From the NCBI GenBank assembly GCA_002690755.1, contig NZFT01000053.1, positions 44,887-51,494 of the forward strand: a DNA stretch of 6,608 nucleotides, read 5' to 3'. The position numbers and the translations under genes were made by a program. Of the stretch, positions 1-5,823 are shown in pieces (within the stretch, counting starts at the first letter, position 1; every line of letters starts with the position of its first letter). This DNA comes from Phycisphaerae bacterium. GTDB lineage: Bacteria > Planctomycetota > Phycisphaerae > Phycisphaerales > SM1A02. The notes beneath the pieces are model-generated. The model had not been told where the DNA came from. It saw only the letters and a list, made by a program, of their open reading frames with translations, and searched no databases.

Positions 1-12
1 TCGTGGTCGTGC

Positions 13-1458
13 TCAGCTCGCCGTGGTCCGCGTGCGGGCTGGGGGTTCCCAGGCGACGCCGACGGTGGCCCCCGGGTAGTAGCGGGCGAGAATCTCCAGA
101 TTCGAAGCCCCGGTCCGCGCCATCGACTCGGCGCCGTACTGGCAGAGGCCCACGCCATGGCCGAATCCCCGGCCCTCGATCCTGAACCCCTGCTCCGAAC
201 CCGTCAGCTCGAAGCACGCCGACCGGGGCCCGTCCTTCCAGGATCGACGTCCGCCCGCGTCCGCCACCACGGATCGCACCCGACTTGCGGAGAGGACGAC
301 CGGAATCGGGTCGCCCGAGCCTCGGATCTCGAAGTCGATGGGACGTCCCGCCGCATTGCGACGACGAACGGTCACTTCGACCGGTCCTCGGATGGATGCC
401 AACGATCGATTCGAAACGCGACGACCGTATGCCTGCAGGGCCTGGAGCATGGCATCTTCGCCCACGCTGATCCGCCAGTCGGCGTGCGGACTGGCGGTGG
501 TGCAGCCGCAACGTCGCCTCGCCGTCCCGGCATCGACCACCAATGGTGCGATCCGATTGACCTGATTGGTGGAGATCGCATCGATCGCGTTCGCGGGCCG
601 GCCGCCGCACGCCGCGCTGTAGTAGGCGGGAACGACCTGCCCTCTCCAGAGCAGGACGCGACCAGCCGTCGATGCGACGGCATCTCTCGATCGACGCGAG
701 GCGACGCCCCCGCTCCAGGCCTGGCTCGCCTGGCCTGCGACCATGTCGTAATGACGCCGCCGCAACCAGAAGGCACGTTCGCAGACCGCGAAGGATCGCG
801 CCGCGACGGCCTGCGCCTCGAAGGTCGCGGGACGCCATGACGCGAAGAGTTCCTTTTCCAGAACCCCCGGCAGGTACTGCTCCATCCGCAGCGTGCAGAC
901 GAGGTCGAGCTCCGATTCGCCATCGGTGTTTCGAATCGGAACGATCCGGATGGTTCCTTGGAGGCGTCGCCCCTCGAAATCGATGCCTTCGGTCTGGTCG
1001 TCCTCGCTCGCGATCGCCAGCGGACCGGCACCGGTGAATCGAGTGGAAGCACCGCGACCCCGCTGCGACCAGCGCACGGACCAACCGAGATCATCCCGGA
1101 CGATCCGCACCGGACCGCGAGCCGCCCGGCCCGTCGACTCCGAATCGGGCATGGTGATCCACAGCCGCTGCTCCACACGCCCCAGTTCGACGCTCCGCCG
1201 CGAGGTGTTCGCGACCTTGATCCGGACGAGCGGCTCGAAACTCGGCGGAAACGGCCGAAGATCCGGACCTTCGGTCCTCACCGGGGATGCCACCGGCGGC
1301 TCTCCCGCGGCCTGATCGGCGTTCCCGTCGGTCCTCGAGCAGGCGAATGGAATCAGCATCGGCGTGGATGCCGCGAACAGCAGCGCCCGACGGTGAATCT
1401 TCACCGACGCAGCGTCGCGGTCGCCTGGATCGCCGTGATTCGAGTCTTCGCTGCTCAT
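13..1458 (-). CDS. SpoIID/LytB-domain peptidoglycan lytic enzyme, exported
   Basis: A 481-residue protein that matches the SpoIID/LytB family, whose members cleave peptidoglycan glycan strands (lytic transglycosylase on amidase-denuded strands in SpoIID itself). Residues about 20-40 form an export signal: KIHRRALLF has a twin-Arg look, followed by a hydrophobic stretch ending at Cys40, but the -3 position is Pro, so a lipoprotein call is weak. Residues 75-190 are a beta-rich N-terminal region. The family core starts at Y195-LPGVLEKEL and runs through EAQAVAARSFA (214-224); E203 aligns with the catalytic Glu of SpoIID. CGG (284-286) and the terminal GFGHGVGLCQYGA block (431-443), followed by ILARYYPG, are diagnostic. 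Cys284, Cys317, Cys319 and His325 could bind metal, as zinc does in some SpoIIDs (inference). The ATG is backed by a G-rich GGTGGGGG six bases upstream. The gene stands behind the terminator of its upstream neighbour, so it needs its own promoter. Family assignment is secure; cellular role (division, wall turnover) is inferred. Confidence 0.93.
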   Translation of the reverse strand: MSSEDSNHGDPGDRDAASVKIHRRALLFAASTPMLIPFACSRTDGNADQAAGEPPVASPVRTEGPDLRPFPPSFEPLVRIKVANTSRRSVELGRVEQRLWITMPDSESTGRAARGPVRIVRDDLGWSVRWSQRGRGASTRFTGAGPLAIASEDDQTEGIDFEGRRLQGTIRIVPIRNTDGESELDLVCTLRMEQYLPGVLEKELFASWRPATFEAQAVAARSFAVCERAFWLRRRHYDMVAGQASQAWSGGVASRRSRDAVASTAGRVLLWRGQVVPAYYSAACGGRPANAIDAISTNQVNRIAPLVVDAGTARRRCGCTTASPHADWRISVGEDAMLQALQAYGRRVSNRSLASIRGPVEVTVRRRNAAGRPIDFEIRGSGDPIPVVLSASRVRSVVADAGGRRSWKDGPRSACFELTGSEQGFRIEGRGFGHGVGLCQYGAESMARTGASNLEILARYYPGATVGVAWEPPARTRTTAS

Positions 1459-1525
1459 GCCGCACCCCCACCTGGCCGGGATCGGACGCGTCGGGAGACC
1501 GAGGTCGCCGAACCCCGCTGTCCGG

Positions 1526-1531
1526 AGTGTA
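1526..1531 (-). promoter_or_regulatory. Candidate -10 element (TACACT) for the SpoIID gene
   Basis: On the minus strand the hexamer TACACT lies 67 bases upstream of the SpoIID start, just beyond the terminator of the preceding gene. It matches 4 of 6 bases of TATAAT. The ten bases TACACTCCGG recur exactly upstream of the divergent permease gene at the other end of the window. No -35 box resembling TTGACA is visible 16-18 bases upstream. A shared 10-mer in 6.6 kb is expected by chance, so only the matching positions before genes give it weight. Confidence 0.3.
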
Positions 1532-1555
1532 GGCGGAGAACGACCGAATGAGAGA

Positions 1556-1585
1556 ACCGTCCGTCCCGAAATCGGGACGGGCGGT
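1556..1585 (-). terminator. Strong stem-loop terminator after the TPR-alpha-CTD gene
   Basis: Arms 1556-1568 and 1573-1585 pair along 13 positions with one defect (1560/1581: G-U in a plus-strand RNA, A-C in the minus-strand RNA) around a four-base loop, AAAT on the plus strand. The core CCGTCCCG/CGGGACGG is perfect. It starts 24 bases past the stop codon at 1610. Reading leftwards, the RNA continues UUCUCUCAUUC, which is U-rich but not a clean U-run. It separates the upstream minus-strand genes from the SpoIID gene. On the other strand no gene points into it, so it serves the minus strand. Confidence 0.75.
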
Positions 1586-1602
1586 AGATGGTCTGCACGG
1601 AC

Positions 1603-1620
1603 CCCTCGATCAATCGAGGG
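1603..1620 (-). other. Hairpin enclosing the stop codon of the TPR-alpha-CTD gene
   Basis: CCCTCGAT (1603-1610) and ATCGAGGG (1613-1620) are perfect reverse complements separated by two bases. The TGA stop (1612-1610) falls in the loop and at the top of the stem, so the mRNA would fold the last codons and the stop together. A second, stronger stem-loop follows 17 bases later. It could aid termination or protect the 3' end; it could also be a by-product of codon choice for the last residues. Confidence 0.5.
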
Positions 1621-2530
1621 TCTTGAGCGACAGTTCGTGATCGCCGAGGCGTTCCTTGATCTCGTCGAGACTGGTCTGCCCGAAGTTCTTCACACCGAGC
1701 AGCTCCGCCTCGGTCCGGGCCGCCAGTTCGCCGAGTGAAAGCACACCGAGCATCTGCAGCGCCTTGCGGGCCCGCACCGAGAGATCGAGCACCGAGATGG
1801 GCTTGTTGAGGATCTGATCGGTGATGCCACGTTCGTGGAGCTCATCGATGTCCTCCTGTCGGAGTCGCGGTCCACCCGCGGTTTCCTGGCCGAGCCGGAG
1901 ACCCTTGCTGGCGAGCATCTGCTTGATCTCGGCGACCGTCGTGTCGCCGACGTTCTTGTAACTGTTGAGCTCCGCCTCACCCACGCGAACGAGATCACGA
2001 AGCGTGCGGATCTGCATCTTCTTGAGGCAGTTTCTCGCCCGGACCGACAGTTCGAAGTCGGTGACCGGAATGTCGAGGATCGCATCGTGTCGCGAGGAGG
2101 TTCGATCCTCGTCGTCGTCGTAGTACATGCCGCGCGACGCCTGCACGTCCTTGAGAAAGAGACGGGCCCGCGGTTCGTTCGGGTCGCTCTCGATCACCTG
2201 GTTGAGGATGTACTCGGCCTTGGCGAAGTCGCCCGAGTCCTCGTAGATCACCGCGAGGTTGACCAGCGTCTGGAGCTTCGGCGAACCGGTCTCCCGAGCG
2301 GCCTCGTAGATCTGTGTCGCCTCTTCCTCCTCCCCGACCAGATCGAGCAGGTAGGCGAGACGGTGGAGGTGCTCGGGCTTGCCGCAGTGCGAGACCGCTT
2401 CCCGGTATGCGACGATCGCACCGAGCCGGTCGCCCGCGGTCTCGCAGTCGAGTCCCTGCTTGAAGACCGCGTCGGCTCGCGCCTCGTCGATCGCGCCGCC
2501 TCCGATGACGGTGTCGAGTCCTTCGCTCAT
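1610..2530 (-). CDS. TPR protein with two tandem RNA polymerase alpha-C-terminal domains
   Basis: A 306-residue cytoplasmic protein with three parts. Residues about 18-128 are helical TPR-like repeats (AGDRLGAIVAYREAV; EEEEATQIYEAARETG; LVNLAVIYEDSGDFAKAEYILNQ with ESDPNEPRA). An acidic linker follows (YYDDDED, 136-142). Then come two helix-hairpin-helix copies of the alpha subunit C-terminal domain, at about 152-214 and 243-302. Copy 1 reads FELSVRARNCLKKM...KNVGDTTVAEIK, very like E. coli RpoA. Copy 2 reads LDLSVRARKALQML...KNFGQTSLDEIK. There is no alpha N-terminal domain, so this is not RpoA. In RpoA the domain binds UP-element DNA and activators; here a role in modulating transcription is inference. 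I know this TPR plus alpha-CTD arrangement from planctomycetes, with function unproven. The ATG has GGAG ten bases upstream. It lies 50 bases after the MATE gene and ends at two hairpins, so it is probably last in that operon. Confidence 0.9.
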   Translation of the reverse strand: MSEGLDTVIGGGAIDEARADAVFKQGLDCETAGDRLGAIVAYREAVSHCGKPEHLHRLAYLLDLVGEEEEATQIYEAARETGSPKLQTLVNLAVIYEDSGDFAKAEYILNQVIESDPNEPRARLFLKDVQASRGMYYDDDEDRTSSRHDAILDIPVTDFELSVRARNCLKKMQIRTLRDLVRVGEAELNSYKNVGDTTVAEIKQMLASKGLRLGQETAGGPRLRQEDIDELHERGITDQILNKPISVLDLSVRARKALQMLGVLSLGELAARTEAELLGVKNFGQTSLDEIKERLGDHELSLKTLD

Positions 2531-2580
2531 GTGCTCAATGCTCCGCTGAAAAGTGGGCCGGTCGGACGGAATCCGTGATT

Positions 2581-4170
2581 CTACTCGCCCCGCGACCGGT
2601 CCTCAACCTCGCGAACGGCGTCGGAAACGCCGGTCCTCGTGGAATCAGCGACGTCATCGGCCAGATCCCGGTACGAGGACGCACCATCCAACGCGGGTGC
2701 CGCGGGTCCCGCAGGAAGGTGGGGACCGGGGATTCCGCCCTCCGTCACGAGGGAGATCCCGCGCCACGCCTGCCGCTCGAAGCGGACCGCCATCACGATT
2801 CCAAACGCGAGAATGTACGTCGTCGCCCCGATCCACGGCCCCACCGACGAGAGCCCGGGGGCCGCTTCGACCAGGAACCAACCGAGGCCGACCAGCAGCA
2901 CCCAGCCAAGGATCGACGAGACCACGCCGGGCCAGACGGTGTCACCGGCGCCGCGCAGCGCTCCCGAATACACGATTCCCACCGCATCCATCGTCTGGAA
3001 CAACGCCGCCCACACCAGCATCGTGGCACCGATGGAGACGATCGCCGTCCGCGTCTCCGGTGAGACGTCCCCACCGACGAAAACCCCGATGAGCGAATCG
3101 CGGAACACCAGGAAACCGAGGGCGCAGACCGACATGTAGCCGACCGCGAGCCCGAGTGCGATCCGTGCCCGGCTCACCGCGATGTCGGGACGCCCTGCGC
3201 CGATCCACTTCCCCACCAGTGACGTCGTCGCGACCGAGAAGCCCACCGCCGGCATGAAGCTGAGGTGCATGTACCGGATCACCGCCCAGGCGGCGGTGAG
3301 ATGATCGGTGCCGAATCGGCCGATCAGGACCGTCACGAAGAGGCCCCAGCAGATCATCTCGTTTCCGAACTGAAGCGACGCCGGCCATCCCAGTCGAAGC
3401 AGATCCTGCATCGCCCGGAGATCGGGTCGCCAGTTCCCACGACTTCCGACCTCGCGATTCAGCCGTGGTCCGAGGAACACCACGAGTGGCACGAGCACTT
3501 CGACCAAGGTGCCGATCACCGTGCCGATCGCGGCGCCGGCCAGTCCGAGCGCTGGCGTTCCGGGAATTCCCGGAATGCCGAGTTCGGGGATGCCCGCCTC
3601 CCCGAAGATCAGAATCGCGTTCGCGACCACGTTCACCACGTTCGCCGCCACTGCGGAGACGGTGATGACGCCCGGTCGCTGGTATCCGAAGAACCAGTGG
3701 CTCATCGCCTTTCCCGAGATCAGGAGCACGCCGCCCATCAGCAGGATCGTCGCGTATTCGGTCTCGAGTTCGACGAGCTCGGGCTCGTGTCCCGCGGCGT
3801 CGAAGACGAATGGAAGCACCAACGCCCAGGGGAGCAGGAGCACCAGCCAGGCGGTGACCGCGAGCCACACGCCCGCCCAGCCGTATCGAGCAGTCTGGTC
3901 GCGTCGCCCCGCCCCCACGTTCTGGGCGACGAAGGTGTTGACCACCGTCAACATGCCGAAGACGAACGCGATCGGATTGAAGGACCAGATGCCGCCGTTG
4001 CCCTGGGCCGCGACCTCGAGAGGCCCGAGCCGCGCCACCATCAACGCGTCGACGAACCCCATCACCGTGTAGCTCGTCATCGTCGCGACGGTCGGCCAGG
4101 CCTGCGACCATACTTCGCGAATTCCGGAGCGACCGGGCAGGAGCGGGGATTCGAATTCGGACTTGGACAC
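2581..4170 (-). CDS. MATE-family multidrug/cation antiporter
   Basis: A 529-residue integral membrane protein of the MATE (NorM/DinF-like) family, which exports cationic drugs or metabolites across the inner membrane using a Na+ or H+ gradient. About twelve hydrophobic segments can be traced: roughly 27-47, 60-82, 98-122, 138-158, 166-190, 206-232, 262-284, 295-318, 335-357, 376-400, 412-434 and 443-463. Family signatures in the two halves include FVDALMVARLG (39-49), NTFVAQNVGAGR (78-89), TSLVGKWIGAGRP (316-328) and SGALRGAGDT (402-411). Two oddities: a Gly-Ile-Pro-rich loop at 193-212, coded by a DNA palindrome, and a hydrophilic C-terminal tail of about 60 residues (470-529) with Pro/Ala-rich and acidic parts. 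The start is GTG, 36 bases after yifB and in the same frame as it, separated by the yifB TGA. No Shine-Dalgarno is visible, but no better start lies before the first helix. The substrate cannot be told. Confidence 0.93.
   Translation of the reverse strand: MSKSEFESPLLPGRSGIREVWSQAWPTVATMTSYTVMGFVDALMVARLGPLEVAAQGNGGIWSFNPIAFVFGMLTVVNTFVAQNVGAGRRDQTARYGWAGVWLAVTAWLVLLLPWALVLPFVFDAAGHEPELVELETEYATILLMGGVLLISGKAMSHWFFGYQRPGVITVSAVAANVVNVVANAILIFGEAGIPELGIPGIPGTPALGLAGAAIGTVIGTLVEVLVPLVVFLGPRLNREVGSRGNWRPDLRAMQDLLRLGWPASLQFGNEMICWGLFVTVLIGRFGTDHLTAAWAVIRYMHLSFMPAVGFSVATTSLVGKWIGAGRPDIAVSRARIALGLAVGYMSVCALGFLVFRDSLIGVFVGGDVSPETRTAIVSIGATMLVWAALFQTMDAVGIVYSGALRGAGDTVWPGVVSSILGWVLLVGLGWFLVEAAPGLSSVGPWIGATTYILAFGIVMAVRFERQAWRGISLVTEGGIPGPHLPAGPAAPALDGASSYRDLADDVADSTRTGVSDAVREVEDRSRGE
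3554..3579. repeat. 26-base near-perfect palindrome inside the MATE gene
   Basis: Positions 3558-3575 form a perfect 18-base palindrome centred on GAATTC. Three more pairs extend it on each side after one G/T mismatch, giving 12 of 13 complementary positions. It codes for Gly-Ile-Pro-Gly-Ile-Pro-Gly-Thr-Pro in the MATE loop. The Gly-Ile-Pro codon string GGAATTCC is itself palindromic, so a tandem tripeptide repeat partly explains the symmetry. In RNA it would give a stem of about 11 bp with a four-base loop. Confidence 0.8.
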
Positions 4171-4179
4171 GGTCGGGCG

Positions 4180-4185
4180 AGCATA
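4180..4185 (-). promoter_or_regulatory. Possible -10 element (TATGCT) just before the MATE start
   Basis: In the 36-base gap between yifB and the MATE gene the minus strand reads TATGCT nine bases before the GTG start, matching 4 of 6 bases of TATAAT. There is no Shine-Dalgarno and no -35-like hexamer. If active, transcription would begin within a few bases of the start codon. The alternative is simple read-through from yifB, with the hexamer a chance match. Confidence 0.2.
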
Positions 4186-4206
4186 GTCGCGATGAACCGC
4201 CGGGGC

Positions 4207-5730
4207 TCACCCTCGATCGAGCACTCGATAACCGACCGCCTCCTCGAGATGCACGGGTCGTACCGGATCGGAACCGTCGAGATCGGCGATGGAGCGGGCG
4301 ACCCTGCGAATTCGATCGAACGCCCGTCCGCTCAGCCCGAGTTCCTCGACCATCTTGGCGAGTCGATGGAGCGACCGTCGATCGAGGGCGCACGCCGCGT
4401 CGAGAGGCTCGCCCGAGAGCCGCGCATTGAGTCGCTCGGAACGAGTGGCTCCGAAGCCCCGTGCCGAATCGACCCGTCGACGCACCGCTTCGGTGGAGGG
4501 CCCGTCCGGCGGATCGAGAAAAGCGGACACCGGGGTCGCCCGCATGATCACGTGGAGATCGAATCGATCGAGCACCGCGGCGCCGATCCGTTCGAGGACG
4601 CGTCGATCCACGCGGTCCCCGGACGACGCTTCAGCGACCCTGCCCCGCGATCCGTTCATCGTTGCGACCACCACCACCGACGCGGGAAACCGGACCGTCC
4701 CCGCGGCCCGGGCGACGGTCACCACCCCGTCCTCGAGTGGCTCGCGCAGCGCATCGATCGCGGCGGCGGAGAACTCGGGAAGCTCATCGAGCATGAGGAT
4801 CCCATGGTGGGCGAGGCTGACCTCGCCCGGCCGGGGATTGCTCCCGCCGCCGACCAGGGCCGCCGGACTGGATGTGTGATGGGGGGTTCGGAAACCCGGC
4901 CGGGACAGCGTCGCGGCATCGAAAGGCAGTCCCGCGGCGGAACGGACCGCCTGCACTTCGAGAATCTCCTCGCGTCCGAGCGGGGGAAGAAGATCGACCA
5001 GTCCTCGCGCGATCATCGTCTTGCCACATCCCGGCGGTCCGACCAGAAGGAGATTGTGGCCACCGACCGCCGCGATCTCGACCGCCCGCTTCGCCACCGA
5101 CTGCCCGCGAATGCTCGAAAGGTCGAGGGTCGTGGGTCGGTGCCGATCGTGCGGGTCGACCGTCGACGGGCCGGTCTCCTCGGCTGAAGTCGGAACCGGA
5201 TCCAGACCGTCGAGGAAGGAGGCCAGCCCCCGAAGATCATCGACGCCCACCACCGGAAGGTCGCTCACCAGTCGCGCTTCGGAAGCGGACGCCGTCGCCA
5301 CGATCACGCCGGCCGCATGCGTCCGGGAAGCGAGTTCCGCCAGTGCGAGGACGCCGCGCACCGGCCGGATCGTTCCATCGAGGGCCAGCTCCCCCGCCAT
5401 CGGCCAGTCTTCGACCCGGCGACCTCCCGCCGACGCGGATCGGATCACGCCCGAGGCCGCGAGCACGCCCGCGGCGATGGGCAGGTCGTAGACCGGTCCT
5501 TCCTTGCGAACATCCGCGGGGGCGAGGTTCACCGTCAGGCGGGATCTCGGCCACGAGAATCCGGCGTTGCGGATGGCGGTCCGCACCCGCTCCGCCGATT
5601 CACGAACCGCCGCGTCCGGGAGGCCCACGATTCCCATCGTGGGCAGCCCGTGCGGTGACAGATCGACTTCGATGCGGCAGGTCTCGGCACGAACACCCTG
5701 CAGGATGAAGCTGGTAACGCGACTGATCAT
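4207..5730 (-). CDS. yifB: YifB/ComM-family AAA+ ATPase (Mg-chelatase-like)
   Basis: A 507-residue protein, the usual length for YifB/ComM, a cytoplasmic hexameric AAA+ helicase that promotes branch migration when single-stranded donor DNA is integrated during natural transformation. Residues 1-175 are the N-terminal Lon-protease-like ChlI domain: GLPDAAVRESAERVR (36-50), LTVNLAPADVRKEGP (65-79), YDLPIAAGVLA. The ATPase module follows a Pro/Thr-rich linker (176-200): Walker A GPPGCGKT (231-238), RTPHHTSSPAALVGGG (281-296), NPRPGEVSLAHHG, and Walker B LMLDE (312-316). The C-terminal domain has LSGRAFDRIRRVARSIADLDGS (466-487) and ends HLEEAVGYRVLDRG. The oddity is after ATMN (356-359): the usual NPxPxG segment (often cysteine-rich NPCPCG) is replaced by NGSRGRVAEASSG, and SGP before DRxDL reads GAA. 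The MISRV start matches family N termini; no Shine-Dalgarno is visible. It may head an operon with the MATE and TPR-alpha-CTD genes. Confidence 0.96.
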   Translation of the reverse strand: MISRVTSFILQGVRAETCRIEVDLSPHGLPTMGIVGLPDAAVRESAERVRTAIRNAGFSWPRSRLTVNLAPADVRKEGPVYDLPIAAGVLAASGVIRSASAGGRRVEDWPMAGELALDGTIRPVRGVLALAELASRTHAAGVIVATASASEARLVSDLPVVGVDDLRGLASFLDGLDPVPTSAEETGPSTVDPHDRHRPTTLDLSSIRGQSVAKRAVEIAAVGGHNLLLVGPPGCGKTMIARGLVDLLPPLGREEILEVQAVRSAAGLPFDAATLSRPGFRTPHHTSSPAALVGGGSNPRPGEVSLAHHGILMLDELPEFSAAAIDALREPLEDGVVTVARAAGTVRFPASVVVVATMNGSRGRVAEASSGDRVDRRVLERIGAAVLDRFDLHVIMRATPVSAFLDPPDGPSTEAVRRRVDSARGFGATRSERLNARLSGEPLDAACALDRRSLHRLAKMVEELGLSGRAFDRIRRVARSIADLDGSDPVRPVHLEEAVGYRVLDRG

Positions 5731-5750
5731 CGCGCAACCGTAATGGATGC

Positions 5751-5769
5751 GTTCTCGGTTTCCGAGAGC
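5751..5769 (-). other. Small hairpin in the region before yifB
   Basis: GTTCTCGG (5751-5758) and CCGAGAGC (5762-5769) pair over eight positions, one of them T-G on the plus strand, around a three-base TTT loop. It lies 20 bases upstream of the yifB ATG. With no T-run after it on the minus strand it is a weak terminator; it may be a leader structure of yifB or chance. Confidence 0.35.
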
Positions 5770-5794
5770 ACGGCGGAAGCGCCGGTCAACGAGT

Positions 5795-5822
5795 GTCGAT
5801 CGCCTCGAGCGGGCCGATCGAC
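5795..5822 (-). terminator. Stem-loop directly after the 3D-domain gene
   Basis: GTCGATCG (5795-5802) and CGATCGAC (5815-5822) form a perfect 8-bp stem, continued after one C/C mismatch by three more pairs (one G-U type) and closed by a GAGC loop. It sits one base past the stop codon at 5824-5826. No U-run follows on the minus strand, so it may be a factor-dependent terminator or a 3'-end stabiliser rather than a classical intrinsic terminator. It leaves about 64 bases for a yifB promoter. Confidence 0.5.
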
Positions 5823-5823
5823 T

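Noticed and set aside
537..572. Inverted repeat CCACCAAT ... ATTGGTGG inside the SpoIID gene
   Set aside because: An 8-bp match with a 20-base spacer is expected several times by chance in a window this size and it lies in coding sequence.
157..840. A 227-codon plus-strand frame inside the SpoIID gene
   Set aside because: It is antisense to the conserved SpoIID core, with Arg/Pro/Gly-rich low-complexity composition and no ribosome binding site of note.
1012..1019. GCGATCGC octamer (HIP1-like) and frequent CGATCG words
   Set aside because: HIP1 is abundant in some cyanobacteria. Here I noticed one full octamer, and CGATCG words are expected from the codon use of GC-rich coding DNA.
2566..2581. 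Short hairpin GAATC/GATTC at the end of the MATE gene
   Set aside because: Only five base pairs with a competing overlapping palindrome and no U-run; too weak to call a terminator.
4168..4209. yifB and the MATE gene lie in the same frame, separated only by a TGA and 12 codons, hinting at a read-through fusion
   Set aside because: Both proteins have complete, typical termini, no read-through or selenocysteine structure is evident, and one in three neighbours share a frame by chance.
2942..4393. A 483-codon minus-strand frame overlapping the MATE gene
   Set aside because: It is a frame-shifted shadow of the MATE and yifB coding sequence, extremely Arg-rich, with no recognisable domain.
3265..5187. 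A 640-codon open frame on the plus strand, antisense to the MATE and yifB genes
   Set aside because: Its product is Arg/His/Asp-rich, low in hydrophobics and matches no family, while the opposite strand codes for two unmistakable conserved proteins. Long antisense frames are common in GC-rich DNA.
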